Under the pieces are notes generated by a model. The model did no database searches and was not told the DNA's origin. It was given only the letters and a program-made list of their open reading frames with translations. DNA of 64,000 nt from Bacteroidia bacterium. GTDB taxonomy: Bacteria > Bacteroidota > Bacteroidia > J057. The stretch spans positions 451,858 to 515,857 of the forward strand of contig JALEFZ010000055.1 in NCBI GenBank assembly GCA_022760475.1. Direction: 5' to 3'. Numbering within the stretch: the stretch's first letter is position 1; each line of letters begins with the position of its first letter. Of the stretch, positions 53,563 to 62,228 are shown one piece after another. Made by a program: the position numbers and the translations under genes.

Positions 53563-54147
53563 TCAACTTCCAGGTAACTTTTCGCCCTTGGCAGATAAGT
53601 CTGCAAGCTGTTTGATCCTCTTTTGCCTTGTTTTGTCTGTTTTGGCAAGTTTGATCCACCTGAGAACGAAGCGTTTGCTGGAATCGTTGATCGCATGGAA
53701 AAACTCGGTAGCCCCGTCCAAGCTGGCAAGTTCTTCCAAAAGGTCTTTGGGCACCACCAAATTATCTACATCGTCCATGAAATGCCAGAGTCCATTTTCT
53801 TTGGAAAGCTGAATGGATTTATGGCCTGACTCATGCATTTTACCCTCTTCTATCAGCCGTGCTGCCCGCTCTTTGTAGGTTTTTGCCCAGTGCTGAACCC
53901 GCCTGGGAGAGATCAATTGCATGCTTCTATTTTCGTCCAACTTCCTCCGAATGCCATCAATCCAACCAAAACAAAGTAATTCGTCCAGGACTTCTTCCCT
54001 TGAAACATACTTCTCAGGGACACTTTTCTTATAAGTAATCAGCCAAATGCTTTCGCTTTGAGTATGCCTTCCCTGCAACCAATCTCTCAGATCTTCCGAG
54101 CAATGGATTTCTACTTTTTCAAAGTTTTCCGTTTTTATCTTTGCCAT
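53563..54147 (-). CDS. YdeI/OmpD-associated family protein
   Basis: This 194-residue soluble protein matches the YdeI family: LRDWLQGRHTQSESIWLITY, DELLCFGWIDGIRRKLDENR, SPRRVQHWAKTYKERAARLI and a C-terminal basic region (IKLAKTDKTRQKRIKQLADL). Family members share a fold with DUF1801 and are often linked to stress resistance, without a proven reaction. It is probably part of the minus-strand redox cluster starting at 56972. Confidence 0.85.
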   Translation of the reverse strand: MAKIKTENFEKVEIHCSEDLRDWLQGRHTQSESIWLITYKKSVPEKYVSREEVLDELLCFGWIDGIRRKLDENRSMQLISPRRVQHWAKTYKERAARLIEEGKMHESGHKSIQLSKENGLWHFMDDVDNLVVPKDLLEELASLDGATEFFHAINDSSKRFVLRWIKLAKTDKTRQKRIKQLADLSAKGEKLPGS

Positions 54148-54191
54148 TTCTACTCAAAGCATTTGAAGAAGTGGAAGAAAAGAGTTCAGGC

Positions 54192-55361
54192 TTAACCTGT
54201 GGTCAGTTCCGTAACCGCACGGATGGCAGATCTTGCGGCTGCATGCACACTGCCCCAGTCAGCACCTGTGGTGTAGGCATCACCTGCGAAATATAGTTTA
54301 TTCTCTACAGATTCTCCGAGCTTACGGATTCTCCCCGACCGTTCATTGTCATAAATATAGGCTCCATTAGCGAAGGCTTCGTCATTCCAGTTTTGGAATA
54401 TGTGCTTGACGTAGCTCTTCGAGGCCTTGCCCTCATACAAGGCGTCCAATTCTTCTAACATGAATTCGATCCTTTCTGTTTCGGACATGGAAATATAGTT
54501 TTGAGCCTCCGTTCCGACAGTGAAAAGACCCATGATGTGTTTGCTGGAACTATTTTGACCATAAGCTGCATCATAGTACAGTTTCTGTCCAGCACTACTA
54601 GGTCGGGTATCGAATGGAGTAAATGTGTTATAGAATTTCTCTGAAAACTCTATAAAGGCCTTGAAACCATCCCACACGGTAACAGCTTCGATGGCGTTTG
54701 CCTTCCTTGCAGGCAGTTCCGGACGGAAAGTTATGGCTCCATTCTGGAGTAATTTTACTGCCACTGTTATGATGAGCCTGTCAGCCGAAAATACTCCAGA
54801 GTTGCTTTCAACCAAGACTTTATCTCCAGAATAATCAATGATTTTTACGGTCTCATTGAAGGTGATTTTGTCCTTAATTGAAGGAACAATGTATTGGTCG
54901 AAGAAATTGAACCAGCTAGACTGGACAAATTTTTGATCGATGGTAAAACCAATTTGGGAAGGCGTTAATTGCCTGCCATCCAGCATCCCAAAGTCGGCCT
55001 CTTGATCATAGGAAACTGTAGGAACATCTATCTGGATGGCGCTGTCATTGACAATTTCTGCCAAAACATCTTTCTCTACATGTAGCCATTCTGCCCCCAA
55101 TGGAATCGGAAAGTCTGCAAGAGTCTGCGTCGTTTTCATCCTGCCTCCATAGGTAGAAGAACCTTCTAATACTTCAAAATCTACCCCCTTCTGCATCAAT
55201 TGATAAGCTGCGGTGAGGCCTGCTGCTCCTGCTCCAATGATCAGTACTTTTTCTCCCTGCATGAGCAATAGCCTTTCTTCTGTACAGGAACTGAGTGTCG
55301 CCTGGAGTGGCAGTCCTACTCCTAATATCCCGGATAGTCTTAGGAATTCTTTTCTATTCAT
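54192..55361 (-). CDS. FAD-dependent amine oxidase, probable lipoprotein or Tat-type export
   Basis: This 389-residue flavoprotein begins with a signal (NRKEFLRLSGILGVGLPLQA, then SSC). It continues with the dinucleotide motif IIGAGAAGLTAAYQL (41-55), EVLEGSSTYGGRMKT, a substrate segment near GAEWLHVE and the C-terminal FAD-binding YFAGDAYTTGADWGSVHAAARSA. It is a flavin monoamine-oxidase family enzyme, probably periplasmic. It follows the aldo/keto reductase gene after 22 bases, so the two are likely cotranscribed. Confidence 0.88.
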   Translation of the reverse strand: MNRKEFLRLSGILGVGLPLQATLSSCTEERLLLMQGEKVLIIGAGAAGLTAAYQLMQKGVDFEVLEGSSTYGGRMKTTQTLADFPIPLGAEWLHVEKDVLAEIVNDSAIQIDVPTVSYDQEADFGMLDGRQLTPSQIGFTIDQKFVQSSWFNFFDQYIVPSIKDKITFNETVKIIDYSGDKVLVESNSGVFSADRLIITVAVKLLQNGAITFRPELPARKANAIEAVTVWDGFKAFIEFSEKFYNTFTPFDTRPSSAGQKLYYDAAYGQNSSSKHIMGLFTVGTEAQNYISMSETERIEFMLEELDALYEGKASKSYVKHIFQNWNDEAFANGAYIYDNERSGRIRKLGESVENKLYFAGDAYTTGADWGSVHAAARSAIRAVTELTTG

Positions 55362-55383
55362 ACTTGATCCTTTTGAGAGTGAA

Positions 55384-56397
55384 TCATGGATTCAGGTTTC
55401 TGCTGCCATATGCTTCTATCATCCTGTAGGGATATAATTCTGGCAGAGAACTGATCGCATCCAGTTCTGCTATGTCCTCAGGAGATAAGACAAGGTTTGC
55501 CGATCCAAGGTTGTCTAGCAATTGTTCCATTGTCCTGACTCCTAAAATTACAGAGGGAATTACCTTTTTCGAGAGTATCCAGGCAAGGGCAATTTGGGAG
55601 TGGGTGGCATTATATTTCGAGCAAAGTTCTGAGACTTTATCCATGATCCGCCAGTTTTGAACAGTATTTCTCCGTTCCCAGGATTCTTCCGTTTCGGAAG
55701 ATGTGGTGGCAATCCTTCCCGTAGTTGGACCTTCTTTGGAATACTTTCCGGTCAAAAATCCTCCTCCAAGGGGGCCCCAGGGCAGAAGGCCAAGTCCTTC
55801 TGATTCGAGCAAATCGAAAAATTCGTATTCCATGTCCCGCTTTACCAGGCTATATTGGTACTGAGCAGCTACAAAAGCATTGGTATTCAATTGTTGTGTA
55901 AGCCCTTGCGCCTTCATGAGTTGCCAGGCCTTGAAATTTGAAATACCAAGATAGCGAACCTTGCCTGACCTGACCAAGTCTTCCAATGCACGGATGCTTT
56001 CCTCTAGGGGAGTAATAGGGTCAAAACAATGCACATACAGGAGGTCGATATAATCTGTATTCAGTCTCCTGAGGCTTTGATGAACACCCTCGGTAATGTG
56101 AAGCCTCGAAAGTCCCTCCCCATTTTTATGCCCCTCTGTGCGAAAACGAACCTTGGTAGCGACGATTACCTCTCTTCTTCGATTCTTTATAGACTCGCCT
56201 ACGATTTCTTCAGAACGTCCACCTGCATATACATCCGCCGTATCGAGATGATTTCCTCCTTCATCGAGGTATTTATCTATAATTTCAAGGGCTTCCTTTC
56301 GTGGGGTAGAACGACCGGATTCTTCCCCAAAGATCATGGTTCCAAGGGTCAGGTTAGAGGTGATCAAACCGCTGTTTCCAATTTGACTATATTTCAT
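55384..56397 (-). CDS. Aldo/keto reductase
   Basis: This 337-residue NADPH-dependent oxidoreductase has the AKR signatures: LDTADVYAGGRSEEIVGE near residue 57 with the catalytic Asp and Tyr, ATKVRF with the Lys, YIDLLYVHCFDP with the His, and VRYLGISNFKAW. The late region VIPSVILGVRTMEQLLDNLG binds the cofactor. The enzyme reduces carbonyls; its substrate is not shown. It is in the minus-strand cluster with the amine oxidase. Confidence 0.93.
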   Translation of the reverse strand: MKYSQIGNSGLITSNLTLGTMIFGEESGRSTPRKEALEIIDKYLDEGGNHLDTADVYAGGRSEEIVGESIKNRRREVIVATKVRFRTEGHKNGEGLSRLHITEGVHQSLRRLNTDYIDLLYVHCFDPITPLEESIRALEDLVRSGKVRYLGISNFKAWQLMKAQGLTQQLNTNAFVAAQYQYSLVKRDMEYEFFDLLESEGLGLLPWGPLGGGFLTGKYSKEGPTTGRIATTSSETEESWERRNTVQNWRIMDKVSELCSKYNATHSQIALAWILSKKVIPSVILGVRTMEQLLDNLGSANLVLSPEDIAELDAISSLPELYPYRMIEAYGSRNLNP

Positions 56398-56450
56398 AGT
56401 AGTATTTTGTTGATGGTGATAGGGTGATATGCATAAAGGAATGTTAGAGG

Positions 56451-56972
56451 CTACTTGTCCTCCTTAAATCCATATATGCTGGTACTCATTCCTGCTATTT
56501 TCCATTCTCCTTCTACCTTTTCCATGAGCCTTGTTTCTCGTTTTAAGCCTCTGATCGAATCCTGCTGCTCAAAAACCACCCATGCTCCATTCCCATAGAG
56601 CTTCACGCTGATGTCTTCCAGCATTTCAGGAAGTGGTTCCGGGGCTGGATGTTCTTCAAAGTAGGTTTTGACAAAATGGTCAATCTCTCCCCATCCAATG
56701 GACTCCGAGAAGCTGCTGTCGGCAAAATTAAGATAGCTTTTAGAAATGTCAGGATTGTGTACCCATTTACTTTGCCATCCTTCATAATTCCTCTCAAATG
56801 CAGCTTTTGTCTCTTCATTGAGGGTGGAAAGAATTGCAGCAACCTCATCATCGTAGGTTTTTTCTGACTTTGTGGAATCAGTGGATGGATTACAACTTGA
56901 AACAATGAGGATTAGACAGAATGAGAATATGGCCAGCAACTGGCTCAATTGTGATGTGTACCCTAATTTCAT
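56451..56972 (-). CDS. NTF2/SnoaL-like lipoprotein
   Basis: This 173-residue lipoprotein (lipobox IVSSC) has a cone-shaped NTF2-like fold pattern in the mature part: FERNYEGWQSKWVHNPD, IGWGEIDHFVKTYFEEHPAP, then ISVKLYGNGAWVVFEQQDS and WKIAGMSTSIYGF. SnoaL-like proteins bind small ligands. It is the first gene of the minus-strand redox cluster and divergent from the HxlR regulator. Confidence 0.72.
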   Translation of the reverse strand: MKLGYTSQLSQLLAIFSFCLILIVSSCNPSTDSTKSEKTYDDEVAAILSTLNEETKAAFERNYEGWQSKWVHNPDISKSYLNFADSSFSESIGWGEIDHFVKTYFEEHPAPEPLPEMLEDISVKLYGNGAWVVFEQQDSIRGLKRETRLMEKVEGEWKIAGMSTSIYGFKEDK

Positions 56973-57162
56973 TTTGATTGACTCTCTTTTGCTGATGAAT
57001 ATATGTAATTAATTCCTTTCAAGGCTTTAGGATCAGAGACTATGACAATTACTTACATTTGCCATTTTAAGATGGACTGGAAATAAGGTTTGGGGAAAGC
57101 AAATACCTTAGTCATGTGTAGTCGAAACAAAGTGTAGTAATTTCCGTCTGTTTTATAACTAT

Positions 57163-57187
57163 ATTTACTTGCGAAATACAAGCAAAT
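57163..57187. promoter_or_regulatory. Inverted repeat at the hxlR start, candidate operator
   Basis: Arms ATTTACTTG (57163-57171) / CAAGCAAAT (57179-57187), with one mismatch and a seven-base spacer, lie directly before the ATG at 57190 in the divergent region between HxlR and the redox cluster. HxlR proteins bind as dimers to such sites, so the repressor may act on both directions. Confidence 0.45.
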
Positions 57188-57189
57188 TG

Positions 57190-57594
57190 ATGAGGAAAAT
57201 CGAAATGAGGTCAGATTGTCCGGTGAGCTATGCATTGGATTTTTTTGGAGACAAATGGACCCTTCTGATTATTAGGGATTTAATGTTTGAGGATAAACAT
57301 TTCTACAAAGATTTCCTGGGATCCAAGGAAGGGATGGCAACAAATATATTGTCTGACAGGCTTAAAAAACTTGAGTCGGCAGGACTGATTGAGTCCAAGG
57401 TTTATGAAAAACTGAAGACCAAGAAGGAGTATAATTTAACTCAAAAGGGAAAGGATTTGGTTCCCGTGCTGGTTGAAATCATGTTATGGTCGGCCAAGTA
57501 TAAAGAAGGCTTGGCGGTTACCCAACGATTCCTGGATCGAGCCAAGGTAGATAAGGAGCAAATGATTGCTGATATCATGAAGAGGCTTGGCTAG
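57190..57594 (+). CDS. HxlR-family transcriptional regulator
   Basis: This 134-residue winged-helix protein has the family core: CPVSYALDFFGDKWTLLIIR, FYKDFLGSKEGMATNILSDR and LKKLESAGLIESKVYEKLKT with the conserved Trp and the recognition helix. I chose ATG 57190; a TTG at 57169 would lie inside the inverted repeat. HxlR regulators often respond to reactive aldehydes or redox stress, which suits the divergent reductase/oxidase genes. Confidence 0.93.
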   Translation: MRKIEMRSDCPVSYALDFFGDKWTLLIIRDLMFEDKHFYKDFLGSKEGMATNILSDRLKKLESAGLIESKVYEKLKTKKEYNLTQKGKDLVPVLVEIMLWSAKYKEGLAVTQRFLDRAKVDKEQMIADIMKRLG

Positions 57595-57662
57595 TTTTTT
57601 AGTCTGGACAACCCAAAAGGAAGGCAAATTCATCCCTCCCACTTTAGAAAACTGAGCTCGTA

Positions 57663-59279
57663 CTATCTTTTCTGGATCAATTGATGTGTACTTTTACCAT
57701 TTACACATACTTTGAGCATATAAAGCTGCGCCGGAAATTTACTCAGGTCTATGCTTAAACTTTTAAGGTTAACTCCTTCATGGGACTGCACCATATTCCC
57801 TTGAAGGGTATAAATTTCAATATTGCCTTTTAGGTCTTTATCGGATTGAATATGTAGGATATCTTCTGCTGGATTAGGAAAAATCCTTATTTGTAATCCT
57901 TCTTCCAGAAGATCTAATTCTGTGCTTGTACACATGGCGCAGTAGCTTCCCCCACAGTCTACCCCTGTTTCATCTCCATTTTGGATGAAGTCAGTACAAG
58001 ACCAGGCATTCCTAATATCAAAGGCTTCATCCTCGAAATCTTGTTTTATCTCGTTTTGCAAGCTATCAAGGGCAGCAATCAAATTATTGGTTTCCAGTGG
58101 GTCTACTTCCAGATCATAGAATTCCTGGCTTCCATCCTGGAACTCAATCAATTTGTATCGTTCATTCCTTATGGTCCATCCAGTCAAACTGGAAGAAGAT
58201 ATCTCGGTGTAGTTATAGCGTCTTTTGGTGGCGGTACCGTCTGAAAGCAGTGGGTAGAAGCTCAGGCTGTTATAAATTCCTCCGGGCAGGCTGATTCCTG
58301 CAGACTCCAGGATGGTGGCATAAATATCTGTAACATAAATCAGGGCATCTTCCCTTTCATTCTTTCGACTTACCGAAGGCCCACTTACAATCAGAGGCAC
58401 ATGAATGCCTCCCTGATATAAGGTCCCTTTGCCATGCCCACTGGGATAATTTTGCAGGACATTGCCTGGAGTTCCATTATCTCCCACATAAATGATGAGG
58501 GTATTTTGTCCTACTGAATCGGGAATGTTGTCCAATAATCTGCCAATTTCAGCATCCATGGCTTCAATGGCAGCCACATATTTTTGACGATTGGTGTTCT
58601 GGTTGTTAACGCTGAACAAACCACTTGGTGGTACGTGAAAGGGAGCATGGGGGGCAGCCTCTGCCAGCCAGAGAAACCAAGGTTTGTTTTGGGCATTAAC
58701 CCATTGAATGGAAGCATCTGAAAGATAGGAAGTGGTGTAAGTCGACTCCATAGATGCGACTCCATTTAAGACTTTTTCCCAAATGTAATAGTCATCCACC
58801 CCGGACTGCATCAACCCATCAAAATGATCGACCCCATGCTGCTGGGGATGATCAAAATTAACAGGCTGAGAAATATGCCATTTGCCAATGACTGCATCGG
58901 CATAGAGATTATTGCTTCTGTTTTCCAATTCTGTAAATATGGAGGTATGAATCAGGTCCAGGTTGGCAGGAGGGGCTAGAGCGCCAGTTTTTAACCCATA
59001 TTTTCCGCTCATGATAGAAGCCCTTGTAGGGGTACAGGCGGGTGCTGCCCAGGCATTGTCGAATGTAAGACCTGCTTCTCGCAGGCTATCGAGAACCGGG
59101 GTCGTAGGCATGAGGTTGTTATTCTGGTAGCCATTGGAAATATCAACTCCCAGATCGTCAGCAATGATCAGAAGAATATTGGGATGAGTGGGGTCCGTCT
59201 GGGCAGAGGCTGTGGAAGCTGAGATAAAGAACAGGAGCAAGGAAATAAAGGAGAAAAGGTAGAGTCGGAATCTCTTCAT
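57663..59279 (-). CDS. Type I sulfatase with T9SS sorting domain
   Basis: This 538-residue exported enzyme hydrolyses sulfate esters, probably of a polysaccharide. After the signal peptide (about 8-26, SASAQ) come NILLIIADDLG with the metal Asp pair (41, 42), the formylglycine motif CTPTR (Cys82) and GKWHI. A further metal segment is YVGDNGTPGN, and GHGKGTLYQGGIHVPLI follows. Formylglycine formation needs an FGE or anSME enzyme not in this window. After residue 430 a Cys-rich stretch (FIQNGDETGVDCGGSYC) leads into a T9SS domain (IRIFPNPAEDILHI ... QLYMLKV). With the PL6 lyase it suggests algal polysaccharide use. Confidence 0.93.
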   Translation of the reverse strand: MKRFRLYLFSFISLLLFFISASTASAQTDPTHPNILLIIADDLGVDISNGYQNNNLMPTTPVLDSLREAGLTFDNAWAAPACTPTRASIMSGKYGLKTGALAPPANLDLIHTSIFTELENRSNNLYADAVIGKWHISQPVNFDHPQQHGVDHFDGLMQSGVDDYYIWEKVLNGVASMESTYTTSYLSDASIQWVNAQNKPWFLWLAEAAPHAPFHVPPSGLFSVNNQNTNRQKYVAAIEAMDAEIGRLLDNIPDSVGQNTLIIYVGDNGTPGNVLQNYPSGHGKGTLYQGGIHVPLIVSGPSVSRKNEREDALIYVTDIYATILESAGISLPGGIYNSLSFYPLLSDGTATKRRYNYTEISSSSLTGWTIRNERYKLIEFQDGSQEFYDLEVDPLETNNLIAALDSLQNEIKQDFEDEAFDIRNAWSCTDFIQNGDETGVDCGGSYCAMCTSTELDLLEEGLQIRIFPNPAEDILHIQSDKDLKGNIEIYTLQGNMVQSHEGVNLKSLSIDLSKFPAQLYMLKVCVNGKSTHQLIQKR

Positions 59280-59303
59280 AAGGAGAGAATTAAGGCCATT
59301 ATT

Positions 59304-59523
59304 TTACATTCCAAATACATAAGCACTTAAAGATACTCTTTTTTCTACACCATCCAGTTGGGCTCGTTCTTCTATTTCCAGAAGGAGTGTTTGGTAGTTT
59401 CTGATCAATAAATCTGCCTCCCTATCAGGCATGATTTCAAGATTCCTCTCTATATCCTCAAAGGATTCTGAAATTTCATGTGATAGAAAGCATAAGCCGA
59501 AGCTATAGTTGCAGCCGGACTTG
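59304..59523 (-). pseudogene. Gene remnant next to a long hairpin
   Basis: The minus strand stays open for about 70 residues without a good start. It reads HEISESFEDIERNLEIMPDR, then LLIRNYQTLLLEIEERAQLD, and ends SAYVFGM at TAA 59304. It looks like the helical C-terminus of a lost gene. Its upstream part coincides with the hairpin at 59498-59555, as if an insertion replaced the beginning. No family is recognised. Confidence 0.35.
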
Positions 59524-59555
59524 GAAAATCAAGCTCGGCTGCAACTATAGCTTCG
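59498..59555. repeat. 20-bp perfect inverted repeat
   Basis: Left arm 59498-59517 and right arm 59536-59555 are exact reverse complements over 20 bases (CGAAGCTATAGTTGCAGCCG and its complement). The 18-base loop has a further CTTG/CAAG pair. It begins 13 bases after the end of the 150-residue membrane gene. It has no T-run and looks like a REP-type or mobile palindrome. Confidence 0.7.
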
Positions 59556-59568
59556 ACTCAAGTTACAA

Positions 59569-60021
59569 TCAGGAAGTCTTGTTATTTGATCTGAAGTGTC
59601 CCCAAAAGCTTAGAATGATAGCTGATGCAGAAACCAGGGTCATTAGGGTACCCGGAACGAAATTTACATAGCCTCCCAGATCCATGAATAAAAAGTATCC
59701 AAGGTCTGCCAAACCACCAGTGATGGCTGCAAGAAAAATGGCATTTTTATTCCCTCCCCAAACGTAGAATGCAGAAATGGTGGTTACAATTCCGATCCAG
59801 AACAGGTTGAATCCGTGTTGACCAAGAATAGCACCTGCAGCTTTGGGATAATCTGCTTGAAGGCTAGCGGCATCTACCGCGTCTGCAATACCTGCTACTG
59901 AAGCCGTGATGTCATCAGTCAGGATTCCTCTCATGGTCATTACCCCTGCAAGAATGTGGACCAGTCCCCAGATGATCCAGAGAACAGCAGAAATTTTAAA
60001 TAAAATGGACAGGTTTTTCAT
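59569..60021 (-). CDS. Hypothetical four-helix membrane protein
   Basis: This 150-residue protein has hydrophobic segments near residues 5-27, 67-87, 92-110 and 120-140. A polar loop (DDITASVAGIADAVDAASLQ) lies after the first. No family is recognised. It starts 48 bases after the end of the barrel gene upstream on the same strand. Confidence 0.6.
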   Translation of the reverse strand: MKNLSILFKISAVLWIIWGLVHILAGVMTMRGILTDDITASVAGIADAVDAASLQADYPKAAGAILGQHGFNLFWIGIVTTISAFYVWGGNKNAIFLAAITGGLADLGYFLFMDLGGYVNFVPGTLMTLVSASAIILSFWGHFRSNNKTS

Positions 60022-60069
60022 TGCAATTGTATGTTAAGTGTTGAATTAATTCTTCGGTTTCTTCATTTC

Positions 60070-60831
60070 CTAATTCCCAAGTGTCAGTCCCAGGTTGAAA
60101 GTCAATTGCTCGTTGAATCCAGGAAGCTCAGTCAAATGGACATTCCTGAACCGATAATCATATCGGATTGCCATGGACAATGCTTTGTTGATGGATACAT
60201 TCAGGCTGGGGATGAGCCAAATGGTAAAATCACTACGCTCCCGAAGGGACTGGATAAAGAACAGGTCATATTTGAGGGAAATTCTTTTCTTAAAGAAAAA
60301 GTGTTGATTTTCTATGTAAATGGTGGCCAGCCCAAAACTTCTTTGGGAGCCAAGTAATTCACTATTTTCGAAGGCTTCGCCATTGTAGTTGGTGTTTTCA
60401 TAACCTCCCCCTATGAAAAACCAGAATTCCCTTTTGTTTTTGATGGGAGTGATCTGAACCCCTGCCAGGTACCTTTGGCTATGTTGGATTCTGTAGAGCA
60501 GGTTGTTTTTGTAAATATGAATGGCAGTTGGTGAAACCTGCCTATGGTTATATTTCAATTTTGAAACAACTGCCCAGTCGTTGGACAACTGAAAACCATT
60601 GGCGATGGAATAGGTATAGGTGGTATTGTTGTCAAATGACCAATTGCCTTTGCTCAAAACGGTCAGCAGTCCGCCATTTACAATGGTTTGAGAGAAAGCT
60701 CCTGCCTGTCTCCGACCTCCCAAGGTGAGGGATATCTTTATATTAAGGCTATCAGATGGTTCCTGTCCGAGTACCAATTTTGCTGGTAGAAAGAGACTGA
60801 CGAAGAGCCATGTATAGAAAATCGTCTTCAA
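60070..60831 (-). CDS. DUF481-like outer-membrane barrel protein
   Basis: This 253-residue protein has a signal peptide (about 5-22, VLGQ). The mature part alternates short amphipathic strands (LNIKISLTLGGRRQAGAFSQ, GNWSFDNNTTYTYSI, YLAGVQITPIKNKREFWFFI, KRISLKYDLFFIQSL) as in the DUF481 family, whose members are salt-induced outer-membrane proteins. The protein ends NLGLTLGN. The function is not shown. Confidence 0.75.
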   Translation of the reverse strand: MKTIFYTWLFVSLFLPAKLVLGQEPSDSLNIKISLTLGGRRQAGAFSQTIVNGGLLTVLSKGNWSFDNNTTYTYSIANGFQLSNDWAVVSKLKYNHRQVSPTAIHIYKNNLLYRIQHSQRYLAGVQITPIKNKREFWFFIGGGYENTNYNGEAFENSELLGSQRSFGLATIYIENQHFFFKKRISLKYDLFFIQSLRERSDFTIWLIPSLNVSINKALSMAIRYDYRFRNVHLTELPGFNEQLTFNLGLTLGN

Positions 60832-61007
60832 GTTAATTGGCTTTGTGGGTGTAGAGTCAATGTCTCAAGCATATTTTTCAAGGGCTTCTAATTTCTTTTC
60901 ACCTACAAGTGGTTTATGGCTTACCATAATTTTCCCGAAAATTAGTCTGGCTCATATACAATTGCATTAATGTAAATTAAGAAATGAAGAAGGCGGGAAT
61001 TATGGCC

Positions 61008-61055
61008 CCCGAACCGATGGATACAACTGACTCTTCTGGTTCGGGAGTTTTTTTT
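61008..61055 (+). terminator. Intrinsic terminator with no gene upstream on the plus strand
   Basis: The stem CCCGAACC (61008-61015) / GGTTCGGG (61038-61045), with a 22-base loop, is followed by GAGT and a run of T. No plus-strand gene precedes it within several kilobases. CGGG at 60994-60997 could pair with CCCG at the left arm as an alternative structure. A small RNA is possible. The surrounding gap (60832-61124) holds no ORF. Confidence 0.55.
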
Positions 61056-61124
61056 ATCATCACAACCTGTCTGTCTAATCAGGGTATGAATAAAATTTTA
61101 ATGACATAAATCATGAGGAATTAA

Positions 61125-61811
61125 TCAGAATTTGTAGCTGAATCCTACAAAGCCCAAGGTGCTGATTCTTTCATAATTCTGGCTTTCTACCCTATCGGGG
61201 AGTTGATCTGCACCAACTCGATACATTTTACCCGTAAAATTTATACCTGCTCGGATTAGGTATTTTTCTTTGAACCTATAGCCTAACCAAAGCATATCAT
61301 TTGACACATTCCCGTCATCGAATAAAGTATTAGGGTTGATGTATCCCACATTCGTTACTTGAACTGTTTCTCCATTTTCAGCAACTGTGAGCTTTCCTTC
61401 TTGTTCATTTCCAAAGGATAGGCCGATTGCATCTACATTAATGCCAATTTCCAGAAAGTCTGTGATCTCATATTTGAGGTAAATCCCGAGGTTGAATCCA
61501 AACATTTGATTAGTCTCAGCAACAAAGGCATTGACTTCCGAATCTCCGTCTCCATTGTTCCCATTGGGGGCATTCTCTTCAGCAAACCTCCAATTATTGC
61601 CTCCAATAGTGAATAACCTTAAGCCAGGACCGATGTTAAGGCGGCCTTTTTTCCCCAGGGCAAAATTGTAATTGTAGGAAAAGGCAGGGCTAAAAGTCCT
61701 GGAGCCCAAGCCCAATGATAAGTCGATGTTGTGATGGTTTTCAGATTGTGCCATTGAAGTGTTCATTGACCAGATAGTCAATGTAAAGATTAAAAAAATC
61801 ACCTGTTTCAT
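61125..61811 (-). CDS. Outer-membrane beta-barrel protein
   Basis: This 228-residue protein has a signal peptide (about 4-22, TSMAQ) and alternating strands: HHNIDLSLGLGSRTFSPAFS, GRLNIGPGLRLFTIGGNNWR, LGIYLKYEITDFLEIGINVD, LWLGYRFKEKYLIRAGINF. It ends GFVGFSYKF, the aromatic C-terminus used by BAM. No family beyond barrel-type outer-membrane protein is assigned. Confidence 0.72.
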   Translation of the reverse strand: MKQVIFLIFTLTIWSMNTSMAQSENHHNIDLSLGLGSRTFSPAFSYNYNFALGKKGRLNIGPGLRLFTIGGNNWRFAEENAPNGNNGDGDSEVNAFVAETNQMFGFNLGIYLKYEITDFLEIGINVDAIGLSFGNEQEGKLTVAENGETVQVTNVGYINPNTLFDDGNVSNDMLWLGYRFKEKYLIRAGINFTGKMYRVGADQLPDRVESQNYERISTLGFVGFSYKF

Positions 61812-62228
61812 GTCTGTTTATTAAAAGTTTTGATCGAATTGATAGTACAAAACTTCCACAATTGTATGTTTATTGCAAGTAGTAACAATTAAATGTTATA
61901 GTATGATTATTAATACCAAATTGATTATGAGATACTTAATTTAAGTATAGACCTAATTTTTAAATATAAAATAGGTTCGACTAAATCATTCAATAATGAA
62001 TCCAGATAAACTAAGGCTTATTTGTCCTGGTCTTTGATGCCCAATTTTTCGAAGTCTTGAAGGTGTGTTTTTTGGTTTTGTCTTCTTTTCCCAGTTCATT
62101 TTGGTATCCGATGAAATAGCATCCTGATAGGATGGACGATCTCTGTTGGAAACTCGGCCCTGATGATTTCGAAGTTTTCGTAATTGATCGTATGCATGGA
62201 AAATGGAATGATTTAATTATGCTGAAAA
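61812..62228. other. Intergenic region with short interrupted frames
   Basis: 417 bases. On the minus strand a frame from 62194 encodes 33 residues (MHTINYENFEII...) before a TGA and continues 25 codons beyond. Another frame in the same stretch reads CYFIGYQNELGKEDK. These could be remains of a small gene, but none is intact. The stretch 61812-62020 is very AT-rich and probably includes the promoter of the barrel gene. Confidence 0.3.
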
